Below the pieces are notes generated by a model. That model saw only the letters and a list, made by a program, of their open reading frames with translations, did not search any database and was not told the origin of the DNA. Source: Ichthyophonus hoferi (lineage: Eukaryota > Opisthokonta > Ichthyosporea > Ichthyophonida > Ichthyophonidae). From it: a stretch of DNA of 64,000 nt. This document shows positions 12,421 through 25,329 of this stretch, in pieces. A program made the translations under genes and the position numbers. Each line of letters begins with the position of its first letter. The stretch's first letter is position 1. The DNA is taken from the NCBI GenBank assembly GCA_002751075.1, contig NAOQ01000015.1, positions 1 to 64,000 on the forward strand, written 5' to 3'.

Positions 12421-13931
12421 CAGACGAAAGAAGCTCCTAAAACACACATACCTAACCCTTTTAGGTTACACGTATTTTGGTTGCCACAATAATCTGAGAG
12501 TAATTAATTTGCCAAGATAATTTATTTTTCTACAGTGGGGCTAAAGTTGTGTTGGGCTAATAAGCTACTTAAAATATGTAAAATAAATCCATATAATGGC
12601 GTAGCCTTTGATCACTTCAATCATTTATACTTATTTTCCGCCTTAGGGTTGGCTCGCTAATCCAAATTATGCTGGAAAACGTTGGTTATCAGAGTATTTA
12701 ATTTAAAAATTGAATCATCTCACAATGGTTGTTATAGCTCTTTTCAACTTTCTTTTTTCTGGAGTTTTTCTGAGGCCTACACGTCCTTCAGGTAAACTTA
12801 CTTGACTATTATACAATGTCTCTGCCAACAGAGAGTCGTGTATTTATTTTCATATTATGAACAGCAATTCAAGTCTCATTTGTAAATACGCAATATTATA
12901 TTCCATACTTAATTATGTCTGTCTATGTAAGAGCATTTTGCGGTTGACTGAAGTGTTTTCTTTCAATATTATCCTGGGGCATGACCCGCTTAGGTTATAT
13001 ACAGTATTGCCCTCAACTATGTTTAGCACGCTATATTGATATTTTAATTTTCTCTTCTCTAGATTAAATCTTGTAAGTGTGCATAAATTTTAATAAATAT
13101 CCTACAGTTTTCTGGGTTACATTGCGGATGGTTTAGTATTTGCGTATATTGTCATACATGTAGCGTATGTTGGTTGATCTATGACTTAGCAATTACTACT
13201 CAATACCATAGTAAAACAGAAGATCCACATTATAACAAATAAATCTTTAGAAAATGGATTGATTGATGACTAGCTTAGTTGAATAATATAGATGTATGAG
13301 CTAGGCATTGATTAGAGAAAAACCAAGCAAATTGAAGAATATATTCGATACATGACGATTCTAGTTTATTTTAGAGATTCATGTGGAATGTTCAAATCAG
13401 ATAATAGAAATACCAGATTTCTTAGAAAGGTAACTTTTTGAATATGCCACTCAAAACAAATATATACACGTCGACTAGAGCTACCTCAACATGAGAATGC
13501 ATTTTAGTTAGAAGATATGCACCCAAAATTCCCTACTTGCGCCATTAACTTCAGCGTTGTACCTGCATGTCTGCATTTTTCTTTGGCGTGTATTTATTTT
13601 TTATATTTACATCATTAAAACCTAATCAACAAGGTAATCTCTAATGATGCATAAAACAAATCTGGACAATCTAATAGTATTATTTTGAACACTAGTGTAA
13701 ATAGTATTACCAAGACTAAGATTAACAAAGAAAAGCAAGTATTGGCAGTAGTGAGTTGTGGTGACATGAAACAGTAACTCATCCAAACATAAAATTATAC
13801 TACCACCAATTAACGCCAAGTATTTTATTATAGACTCGTGTGTGGCCAATCGTATGCCAAGAAAGTAAAATCAAAAGGAGCACGCGTGAGCCTCACAGAT
13901 TTGCATCCCGCACCTCTTATTTATATCCCAA

Positions 13932-14034
13932 TTAGAAACGCTCACAAACCGTTCATTTCAATATTATTGGTCTACGCTACGTGGTGCATTTTCATCCAAT
14001 GCATTACGAGTTTGTTCTTTTGGAGCGTTTCTAA
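13932..14034. mobile_element. possible MITE-like element
   Basis: A 12-bp perfect inverted repeat, TTAGAAACGCTC at 13932-13943 and its complement at 14023-14034, bounds about 100 bp without coding capacity. This is the layout of a short non-autonomous DNA transposon. There is no clear target-site duplication beyond AT-rich flanks, and no second copy was seen in the window, so the call is weak. Confidence 0.25.
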
Positions 14035-16150
14035 CTAATTCATCTCCAGGATTTATGTGGTGTCTTGATCAACTTCCCCAATGAAACCAAAAAAGCATTT
14101 CATTCAAGACGTACTTCAGGAAACTTATTTTTTCGCTAGTTTGTCCACAATCTCTAGAAGCATCCAATTGAATAACGGAGCTTTTCCAAGTGCCTACATT
14201 ACCGCAATTACTATTTACATAATAAGTTGCAAGAGGGCGCCACTGATTGGGAAACGGTTGCTGCACCAAGGCGATTCTCGCAGTTGAGGAATCTTTACCC
14301 TGACTGGGCAGACATCTAGAAAAATTCGCTGATGAAGACATCTGTCTGTTGCTGTATAGTGTTCTGTATCTCAGCTCTGAGACGTGTCATTTGAATGTTT
14401 GGAGACTCTGGTAGTAGGGTCTTGCATGCTCAGAACTCAGACGCAGACGGCTGTCGTTCGATGAACATCATCTCTGTGCTAGAGGTGGGTGTCTAGGGAT
14501 GTTTGTCCCGGGTATTCAAAAAAGAGATGTGTTTCTGTGACTTCTGTATTTTTTGCTGTGCTAAGTTTTGCCCAGTTCAACAGCCAAAGAGTTGAAGGCC
14601 TGAATAGCTAGCAGATTCTTTTCAGAGGATGTCCTGGAGATTAAGGTCTGTAAAAGATGTTGCCTGTATTGTCTAAACCCTTGTTCCCATAGATGGAAAG
14701 GGTAAATCAAAAGGTTTGCTGTAATGTAGGAGAAAGCAGTTGCGTCAGTGGTTTATGCTGTTCCAAAATCCTATGAGACAGTGAACCTCTCGCTCTACCC
14801 CTTCCATCCGTGGGAACAACGAATTTGACAAACAGGAATCAACCCCTGTCAATCCTTTGTATGTCCTCCAAAAAGAACCTGCTAGCTGTCATTTCTGGAC
14901 TACCTTTTTTATTCAAGTGTAAACTGAAAGGGTGTATTTCATGCCAAATAAACATTGCTTGAATTGAACATAAATATAGACATTTACATTTACTTCAAGT
15001 GAAAATAAATAAAAATAGAACACCTGGCAATATTTTCCGCAGCTATGTCGTTCTCTAATATAAGTTGCGTAAATTTCTTACACACATGTTCAAAATATTG
15101 CACAGACTATATTAATGAGCACGCGCTAATAGTACATAGAGGACAAATATTTTGGGATGGAGGGGCACTGAGTGGATTGTTTATACTTCGGATACTAGGT
15201 TGGGAAGGAAAGTAAGTCAGCAATATGTATAATTGCACCATTCTTGGTAATATATACTAAAATGAAAGTAGTATGTGTAACTAAAAGTTGAAGGTCCAGT
15301 TTACATAAAGTTGGATTCTCTAACTTGAAATTGCTTCTTCATTTTAAAAGGAAGTATAATTACATTTTCATTTGACTTTTCCAAGACCAACTTTATTAAA
15401 TGCTGGGTATATTTGAATAACGTCTGAATAATAACATTTTAGTAACACATTTTTGTAAAGCTTATTTTCAAAGAAAACAAAAGTATTCTTTTATGCATGA
15501 CTACAATAAGCCAATTACATATATCATTGAGCCAAATACTGTTTATGTCCATAATTAAGTCTTTGTATATGAAACGTAACTAAAAAAACGTTTTAATTAT
15601 ATATAACTATACTTCTTTTTATGGTACCACTAAGATCTTCTATTATGATGGCAGTTGCAACTGTAACTTTCTAGGTACAAGAATTAAAATATCTTAAACA
15701 TAAATACTACCCGTATGAATGAGAAATAAATTTAAAGCAAAATTTAATATTGTAAATGAAGAGGTAATAAAACATCATTATTCTAATAAGTGGCTAAAGT
15801 TAATCTGGACACTGCGTGCATAGCAGACACGTTTGTCTCTTTGTTATATTGAATTTTCTATAAACTAAATTATTATAATTATTGTTGTCAGTGTGATTCT
15901 TCATGTTATTTTCAAATTGATATTATGATGATAATATATTTATAAAACCCATAGTATAGGATGTAATGGTAACTATAGTTATACAGATGATATTATAAAT
16001 AAAAGAGCATGGTAGCGGTTAATGCTATTCTGGATAAACAGTGTGGGAGGGTGTATAGTATAAATATAAACTTTGTAATAGTTGATTGAGAACAGGTTAA
16101 GACACTGGCTATATACACCTCCCTGTATGCAGTTAGTATGTACCACATGG

Positions 16151-18770
16151 TTAATCTATGTTAATATCATTTAGAACTCTTTTTACAGAGGCTACTTGTT
16201 GGTTGTCTTTCATTAGAATTGCTTCCTCCAAGGCCATTTGAAGAGTTCGTCGGGCCGACTTTAAATTATGGCCCAAATGGAACTGTGCAAATGGAGGAAT
16301 AATTAAAATAGTTGCATAGATTTGGATATTTAGGGAGAGGTTGTTAGAAAACACTGCATATCATGACTCTAGAACTATTTTATAAAATGAAAACCCTGCT
16401 TATTTTCTGAGGCAATACTTCAATATTACCAAGTCAAAAAATAACAAATGCCCCTTTCGCGGTTTCTATCAGCACCTACACTGCTCCACATAATTCATGG
16501 GCTATCCATTAAATGGCACTATTAAATCGTACTATTCTAGAATCGTGGTTAGTGCCCATATATTGTATGATACTTTAGTGTCTCAAGAAAAGATAGGTAA
16601 AGGTAAAAATAGCTCAGATTGTTCCATAAAATGAGAATCCAATTATCGAAACAAAACCCCCCAAAGAAATGAAATACCAATCAAACATCCAATGTAGACA
16701 ATCCACTCAAATTTTTTGAAGTATACAGATATTCTTAAAAGTTTTCAAAATACACCTAGAAATACAATATGGTCCACAATAATTGAGTCAGTAGACACTT
16801 TCATAATCATACATTGTCACATAGAGGTGCATTGTGCAAACACAGTCAATGTTTATGATTTCACCAGCCAGTACAGGGGGAGGGTAACTAAAACTTGACA
16901 TAGGTCTAATTAAAGAATATACTAAGACAAACTCACGCCGGAAGCAACAAAAGCAAGTCAAGGGAGTGTTGTTGTGTGTAGTAACAAATACAATATATAG
17001 GCCTACCTCCAGACAACCCAGGTTATAAAGCACAGATGCTGTTAGTTCACGATTCTTTGTATCTGCACAAAGATTATCTAATATAAGAAAACTGGTAAAT
17101 CTGCATTGACAGGCCCAGAATCATATAAGGACAATCCTTACGGGGCCATAGAGGAGGGAAGAAAGAAATACAAAAGTTAAGTGGATGAGAGATGCAAGAT
17201 AGAATCTAATATGTGAAGACATAGATAGTTAACAAATAATATATTAAAACAGAGATGAATGGAAAACTTTAATGAGAAGATAACAATTATGACACTTAGA
17301 GATAGGCCTTAATAAAACTGGACTGATAACTGCCTTATCTAGAAAAATTACAAATGACAGCTCATGGCTGTACCGTTAGTTTAATTGATTATTTTTCTAT
17401 AAGAATTGCTTGAAATGGTAGTCATTACAAGCGGGTTGTATATGTTAAAACCTTTATACTATCTCTGGGTGTGTATAGTGTAACACAATAACACATACTA
17501 GGGGAAAGCAACGGAAAAAAGACAAAATAGAAGCCAGTAACACAGAGAGACAAGAATTGTAAAAACGAATAATGAGTTAGAAATTACGCAATATATATAT
17601 ATATATAAAGACACCTACACGTACCAAATTACTTAAAGACAAAATATGCATCCAGATAAATAAAAAAAATAAAAAGGAAAAGGTGAAAATAAAGAAAAAT
17701 AAAAGAGAAATGAAAGATTAACCTTCACAAAATTGAAGTGCGAGCTTTGAGAATGAAATTCCCTTCTATCAGGTGTTACAAATATATTGTGTTAGTAGGT
17801 CAAAATATTTAACTCATAACCTATTGGAATACTTTTAATTAAAACCCCTTTTCCCTCTATGCAAGCAACCAGTGACTTTCCTTTTCTAATATCTAATCTC
17901 AAATTTCATGCGTTGCATATACGTTCCTAGCCATTCCTTTTATCTCAAAAGAGCAGCTTAAAAGAGATAGTGTATCGTATCTAAATATGTATGACAGATA
18001 AATGCTTTTTGTTTTTTAATAACTAAGAATAATTGTTTATCTGTATCCGGTAAAGAAAAGAAAATACGTGCAAGATATGTTAAAGTGGGACAGAAAAAAT
18101 AAATGAACAAGAAAGGGTTTTGTTATAATAATAGTGGTAGAAGTAGGGAGCATTGTTGTGGGAGTTAGTTGTAAAGCATTCAAGAGTAAAAAGATCAATT
18201 GTTGTAGGTAAGAAGGAAATGGGATAAATATAACCTGAACAGAGTATGGTAGTGATTATTAGAGACCTTTTTTATTAATTGTATTAGGTCTATCGTGTGC
18301 AATCAAATTGGGAATAAGTAAGGATACTCACTGTGTATTTAAGCATCATTTATTAAGATGCGAATTTTGGATCCCATTGCTGAATATTTGTGTTAAAAAT
18401 TAAAAATAAACATCATAATATATTTATGTGTATGTATGAAGGAATAGAGAAATAGATCTGGTTATAGTGCCATCTCTGTGTATGTATGTATGCCTATAGA
18501 TATGAATGAATATATATTTATGAGGGGGTGAGTATATATATAGGTATATATTGTGGCAAAAAAACAATATGTATAAGCGAATATTGAAACATCGTATGCA
18601 CATTGCCCTATTTACCTCGTATTCTTCGGCACTATCACAAAATACAGACATGGTGTTTAATATGCGTATATAATTAGTCTTAGCTTTCTTTATAGAAATC
18701 CAATTGCTTTCATTCACCTGTTTTCTGCCGTGATCCACCACTGTGTATGAGGGGAAGTGCACTGTGGCCA

Positions 18771-18805
<35 letters not shown>

Positions 18806-21800
18806 TATTAGATTGTGTTTAACTTGGAAAGCTATTATATGTTTCAATAGTTTAAAATGTATTATATCTATTTCACCTTTATTGTGCAACTACGTTATAT
18901 ACTAAAGAGTAAATGGGTAGATGATATAATTGGCATAACCAACTGAAAAGGCTATTTAATTTAAATGGAAGATCCGATAAAGTATAAAATAGGTAATTAG
19001 CTCACTCATATAGACCAAAATATCTTTAGACTTACAGTTCTATGCAAAGCATAAAAATAACGGTGAAGTCATTAATATAGATATACGCAACATAGATAAT
19101 CTTTTAAAGGAATTGATAGAGCAGAGAATTAAAATCAGATCATTTGTTAGGTAATGTAGATATTTTAATTGGAACTACTAAAGCAGGAAAGGAAAAAGGT
19201 GAAGCACTGGGGTGGAATAGCGTGTAAGTTTAGATAGGAATGTAAAAAAGAATAAAAACTAAAGTTAAAAACTGGTGTGATTAAGCATGGTCAAGATAGT
19301 AAGACTGGTATGATTGGCAGTCAAGCAGGTAATTGATACATGTATGTATGTATGTATGTATCAGTCTACGTGAATAAGTCAATATATATCTATATACATA
19401 TATAATGGCAAGTAAAAGAATTAAAGTTGCTTTGTATGTAAGTAAGTAATCATGTAAATTAGTGGAAGTAGATCTGTATGTATGTGGGTAAGATTACCAA
19501 ATTACGAAAACTGACATGCATGATTATACCAATCAATATTGACATCAGTGCATGAAAAGGGTAATTATAAACATTAAAAGTAAACCAATTAATATTAGCT
19601 GTATGAAAACAAGATGCAACCATAGGTTAATCAACAAAATCTGGTATAGTTAGGTCTGAACCAATGCAGAAGGGTTTGTAAAAAGATGGATATGATATAA
19701 CAAGCAATGATGTATGCATGTATGTATGTATGAATATATGTATGTATATATGAATGTATGTATATATGAATGTATGTATATATGTAGGTATGAATGTATG
19801 TATGTATGTGTGTATTTATGTAAGTATGTATTTAGGTGTACAGATAAACTTTCATCAAGGCAAAAATAAATACCGTTATACCGATGAAAACCATCCAATT
19901 AAGCACTAAGGCATGCATGCATCTATACAGTTAGGAGGAAAACATCAACCACCAAGCACAGAGATTGACAGACACTTAGAGTCTCAAACCTGATTCATAG
20001 ACCTCAATGGCCTTCATTGGAGTGCCTATCTCACAAAGAATCTTGGCCTGTCGGTCCTGACATAGAGCCAATATTTCCTTCTGGATCTTGGCTGTTTCTA
20101 ATGTAACCTTTTCCTCTTCTAAATATATTAAACCACATAAATTACTATTGTTAGATTGCTCAAGTATGTATAAAGCTTCCAATTACATTCCAGGCAATTA
20201 TTTTACTCATCCTTATCTCAACAATTCTTAATGCATTATATGTTAATGCTTGAGTAAAATGCATATGAGTCGTCATGGCATGATAAATGTATACTCTATA
20301 TAGCAACTCCCCAGGCTCAAAATTGTTTTGAGTGATTTCACTTATTAGAGAAGCTTATCTGCCAGTAGATCTCTTTCTTTCCTCTGTTCCCCTCTTGTTC
20401 TGAATATATTAAACAACATTAACTGCTTAGCAACAATAACAGCTAACCAAACGCAATATTGTTTCTGTATCAATATTGGATTGAAACTGAACCCTCCTAC
20501 CTATATTATTAATTAGTACATATGTATAGGTACGTTAGTTATTGCTATAATAATACTACTAGAAATATTCTCCTATTATATCTCTTGTTTACGAACCTCC
20601 CTCTTTGATTGCCAATTGTGCTTTCTCCAGGCACCAATCATATCCCGTCTTGGCCATCTGCATATACAAGACAAAGTAATTAATAAACTAGATAGACAAT
20701 ATTGAAACATATGCTTTTCAATATTCTATTTATTTTTAAAATAAAATATAACAATGTAGGCTTGAATGTAATCACTGGTATGTACGTTGTGAACACCAAT
20801 CTATCAATATGTTCTGCACTTCTGCACTAATTTATTTGTCCATTTCTTCTATTTATTTAAGTTCTTGTGACTGCTACCCCAAATATGCCATTACATACCA
20901 CTTCATGTATTTTTTTTTATCATTTTATTAATTGTCCATCTGACATGTTCTTTCGATTTACACATTACTATTTACCAGTATATCACCACATTATAACACA
21001 ATACACATTTTCATCCGACCGCAAAATGCAAATATTGATTTATACAGCTATAATTATGTCATAAATTAACAGCAATATACCCGAACTCCATACAAATATC
21101 TTCATCACATAACACCATTCATTCTACCTCTACCCAAAATGTACTCTTGTTATAGTCTGCCACTGTTTTTGCTATATTTATACCTCTGTCTGTCTCTTTC
21201 ATCCTTATACTCATTTTCCACATTAAATACTAAATACTTAGGGTATACTGGCCTTCAGATCACCTTTAGTCAGGTAAATGTCAGCTAGAGAAAGCGATGT
21301 AGTAATAACCCCCGGGTTGGTTTGACTATATTCCAGGGAAAGGAGAATTGCTAGGCAACGTTTAAAATTGATTTCTGCTTCATTGAACCGGGAAAAAGCA
21401 CAGTAAAACCTGTTATATATTATTGATAAGCTTTGGTTAGCCTCAGTTTCTCAACTCAGCCTAATGAGGCGCTGTATATATTTATATTACGCTCTGTTTA
21501 GTCAATATTGACGCTGCCCGTCACCTATTCCAATTTTTTTTTTCCCACCATTTAACGAAGAACACAATATCTTGTGACACTGCATTAATTTAAATTCCGT
21601 AAGTTCATATTTATTCATTTACACATAATCAACAATTAAGAGGACCACTGTCATGACATATTTCTAAATGATCTATATAAGTAACTCCATATTAAAAGGT
21701 AAAACCAAAAGGCAACAATGCCGTTAAGGTCCGAAGTATACTGAACAAGGTTGGTCAGGATCAGATCATATATATAGACGTATAAATCAACAATAAAACT

Positions 21801-24266
21801 CTTATTAAAGCCTATACAGTGGCTTTGTCCGTATTTTTAATATCATGAACCCAACATAAAAGAAAGAGAGACAGACATGTAAACCACTAGATAGGTAGCA
21901 ATCTCCAAAGTACGTATTTTTATAAGTTAACCAAATAGGGAATTGTTAAACATGAGGGTTTAAGTATACTTTTGTTTAGAAAATAACACAAGGGTCATAT
22001 CTGTTACGTACTTTGCAATCCTGTCAACCATATAAAGCATATTTAAAGACTTTTGGCTAAACCTAGTCTCAGTATCCCAGGCTGCATTTATTATATGTTG
22101 CTCAGCCTTGCTGGGGTTTCCATTTAATATTGCTATCTGTGACCGGGTTATATCATTGTAACGTTATAGAAGAAAAGGAGAAAATGCTTGTGGAGTAAGG
22201 GTCAAAAAAGAAACAAAATGGCATGGTGTGGTCAATAATTTAGTCTTTTTTAAAATTATATTAAATAGTCATGAAGGTGGCATACATATATAAACAAAAT
22301 ACATGCAACCCATCTGTGTGAATATATAAGAGGTTTCACTCTCATGAAAATGAAATTGTGGGCTGGCCAAGAAAAGATAGGAGACAAAATGCGACTTGAT
22401 CATATGATAAAATACAGGAATGTTATCTGAAATTTAAATGAAGGACATAGGAAAAGATAATGTGAATATAAAATTAATAGAAAGTAAATAAATGAAAATG
22501 AAGTTATGTAAAATAGTACGGACATATTACTAACGACTGTTTTACAAAGTGAATTATCTATAGTTGGTCAAGATGCTGTATCTCTATGTGCTGAAGCGTT
22601 TATTTACCAGGAAATTGTTGTACAATTTTTTCTAAAGATACCCCACAAAGATGTATGTGTATGCCTTCTGTAAATAAACACATCCTTGTATTGTATATGT
22701 ATATTTAAAATCCTATGTAGTGTTCATGCGTATGTGGCAATGGGTAGGTGATGAAGTAGCGTGTACATTTAGGTCTAACCTACCTCAGCCTGTGCCAATG
22801 ACCATCTGGCACTTAAAGACAGAATATCATGTTTTTTTTTTAACCAATAAAACGCCCCGCACAGCAGGCCAAAGTATAAGAAGTACTTTCCTTTAGAGGA
22901 AGGCACATCAGGATTTGTGGAAGAAAATTGCCGTTGTGATACTACGTTTAATAGTTTTCGATAGTCGACAACGGATGGTACTGTTGGCCTTATAATCCTG
23001 AAGCCATACATACAATTCAATTAAAAATAGATTTTTACATAAAATAAATAAATAGGTTACAGAAAATACATATTCTATGAAACAAGGGATCTCACAGCTA
23101 TTACTCATATGTGCTACAACTGAACTAACAAGAATTACTAACTTGAATATAAAAGTATGCTATACCACAAAATGTACACATTTTACTGACTTAAACTATA
23201 CTATTCCTCTTCAGATATATGATATATTAGTGGAGGTTTTGCAAAAATAAGTATATAGATATTCTAGTATATTGTAGCTCAGGGAAACGTGCTTGGGAAA
23301 CCCACTAAAGATAAAGAACATACTAGGTATATTATAAATATAATGAGAAGAAGCAAGTGATTGTAGGTGCCCTTGGCGCGTTGTAAAACAATTTTTCTAT
23401 TATACTTGCTATTATTATATCTTTTAAAACCTTTTTAAAAATAAAGAATAAATAAATAGAATTGGAAAATAGTCAAATAAATTGATACAGTAAGTACCTT
23501 TCAAGAACAAAAAATAATCTGGCAATAGTTTGAGTGTTTTATACAGCAAGCCTGCTATTGATTTATTAGGAGCACAGTTTTACAGGCTGTCAGAAAACAT
23601 ATAATAGGTCGAAGTTCAAAATAAAATTCGTGTATATCAAGATGGTTGGTGGTGTACAGTTTTATGTATTGTATAACAGTGGAACAATAGAAAGAAGTAT
23701 TTGATAGACAGAAAAGATAACCAAGAGATGGAAAAAATATTATATTAACAAATAAAAGATAAAAGAACACAGAATTAAAAATATATAAAAATCTGCAGAA
23801 TAACCTGAGTATATATGCACGACAAAGGTAGTACGGCATATAGTAATACGAGAATATATTTTTTGGCATTGTGTTCTGGAGTAAGAGTTGAAGGATAAAG
23901 AGTGAAAGGGAAAGAAACAGATTATAAATGTTAAGGTAAAAAGATAAAATTAAAAAAAAAGAAAAAAAAAAGGAAAGACTGGATTGACAATGACAAGAGA
24001 GTGCAAATATATGAAAAAGCTAAGTTAATATTAGGAGTACATAGATAGGTTGCATAGGCTCACTTTGCTATGCCACTGCTGGACAAGCAAAATTCAGTAG
24101 GATGTATAGGATCATAAACCATGCATTGGTAAAATCTCTGAGCTGGAATTATACTTCGATTTCGATAGACAGTTTGCGTTATCCCATACACACTTGGACT
24201 TGTTTTAGATGCTAACCATTTCCTACACAGGCTATACCAGTAGAACTTAGAAGAATGTAGTGACAT
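16151..24266 (-). CDS. TTC19: TTC19, mitochondrial tetratricopeptide-repeat protein
   Basis: TTC19 is an inner-membrane protein that helps maintain respiratory complex III by clearing Rieske-protein fragments. Ten exons: 24266-24064, 22997-22784, 22136-22012, 21409-21253, 20657-20597, 20118-19990, 18740-18616, 17765-17723, 17077-17007, 16282-16151. All phases agree and give 419 codons (human TTC19 is 380). Residues 1-70 are basic/aromatic with few acids, like a mitochondrial presequence. One membrane segment, about residues 106-119 (YFLYFGLLCGAFYW), is followed by KKK. The rest is TPR helices: LADIYLTKGDLK joined to MAKTGYDWC aligns without gaps to human LASIYAAQNRQE-FAVAGYEFC. The C-terminal VLYNLGCLE and ALEEAILMKDNQ match the human end. 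Exon 4 uses a GC donor. Confidence 0.88.
17723..17765 (-). CDS. TTC19: TTC19 43-nt exon 8
   Basis: This small exon lies in no long open frame but fits exactly. Its acceptor is TAG before AAGGG, its donor G/GTTAAT, and it enters in phase 0 and leaves in phase 1, as the two flanking exons require. It encodes KGISFSKLALQFCE plus a split codon, a TPR helix where the human protein has FDEAYIYMQRASDLA. Without it the adjoining exons (18740-18616 and 17077-17007) cannot be joined in frame. Confidence 0.75.
18775..18801. repeat. TA microsatellite
   Basis: A run of about a dozen TA units lies in a TTC19 intron just upstream (minus strand) of exon 7. Similar TA runs are common throughout the window. 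Confidence 0.85.
19690..19835. repeat. ATGT tetranucleotide microsatellite
   Basis: Imperfect ATGT/ATAT units fill about 145 bp in a TTC19 intron. A shorter ATGT run occurs at about 19341-19362 and related sequence at 18480-18500. The Tyr/His-rich minus-strand frame over it (19898-19650) is a translation of the repeat, not a gene. Confidence 0.8.
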
Positions 24267-25329
24267 TCTTATACTAACAAGTCAAGTAGGCCAATATCAA
24301 AACATTAAAATAAAATAAAAACTCGTTCAAATTATTTTCTTGCACATTGAAAACATATCTTTAAAAAGCGATTGAAGGTAATAAGCAAACTTTTTACTAT
24401 ATATATATTTCTAGGTCAGTATATCACTGCTATGTAAATATATTACATACATAAAAGGTGGGAAACGTAGTTGGAGCTCTGTGATCTAAGTGGCTCACAA
24501 TTGATCTAAAAAGGAATGGCTATTGTAACATTATTTATTGGTCAATTTTATATAGTAGGTGTTATAATGGGAATGTTAATCAATTGTTATTGGTAGTTTT
24601 GTAATCGAAGAGACTTGACAGGTATGTATGGCAAGTCGAGTCTCACTATGAATGAGCGATATCTTAATACCTTTAAATAAAGTAAGTAAGAACTCATTAT
24701 TAATTAAAAAAGCAATTTAATTTAAATAAAAACATAGAGCTGTTAAGCCGTGACAATTATTTTTTTGAAAGATACTAACCTTGTATAGATAGTGAGAAAA
24801 ACTTCAAACTCAGTATTTCCTAATAAATAATGGCATTAATTCTAGGCCAATAGATGGATCTATAATTCTTATTTTTTATTGCATGACATAAGCGCATTAA
24901 AATAATATTTACTGATTTGTGACGAAGGAAATATAATGGATATAATTAATAAAGGATGTATGATACAGTTTACTTATTTCATTGTTAGAATGTCTTCCAA
25001 ACCCGTCTAGAACATAATATAATAATATATAATTTGACAATAACCTGCAAAGTTGCAAGAAATGTAAGGTCTGACATCGTATTATGGTAGAAAAGTGTAG
25101 CATACATAGATCAGAGAATAGTCAGCCTTCATTATTAAATTGGTAGGCTGTTATGTATTTTGATGGATCAGATCGTTCATATATTTCTTGGAAAATAAAA
25201 TTCCTAACCTTATCAAAACAAAAAAAATACCGTAAGACCATTTCTATATGAAAAAAAGTTCAATAGGGCAGACTTAGCTTCGTGTTATATATTTTTACTT
25301 GGTATTGCTTTTTGAACATTATATATATT
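24267..25329. promoter_or_regulatory. divergent intergenic region between TTC19 and the acetyltransferase gene
   Basis: The TTC19 start codon (minus strand, 24266) and the acetyltransferase start codon (plus strand, 25330) face away from each other across 1063 bp. The region must hold both 5' UTRs and promoters. It is AT-rich; no gene and no specific promoter element can be assigned. Confidence 0.45.

Larger units (their letters stand above)
11272..16150. other. intergenic region between CCDC93 and TTC19
   Basis: This is the 5' flank of CCDC93 and the 3' flank of TTC19. No gene is supported. It holds a dispersed repeat at 12160-12420, a possible small inverted-repeat element at 13932-14034, and at about 14040-14900 a block less AT-rich than its surroundings. 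The last contains a 90-codon minus-strand frame (14341-14069) that I could not tie to any family or splice model. CCDC93's promoter should lie in the first few hundred bases. Confidence 0.5.

Noticed and set aside
14069-14341. 90-codon minus-strand frame as a gene
   Set aside because: Composition is mildly coding-like, but there is no recognisable family, no consistent splice sites, and a competing plus-strand frame covers the same DNA.
19650-19898. Tyr/His/Thr-rich minus-strand frame as a gene
   Set aside because: It is the translation of the ATGT microsatellite in a TTC19 intron.
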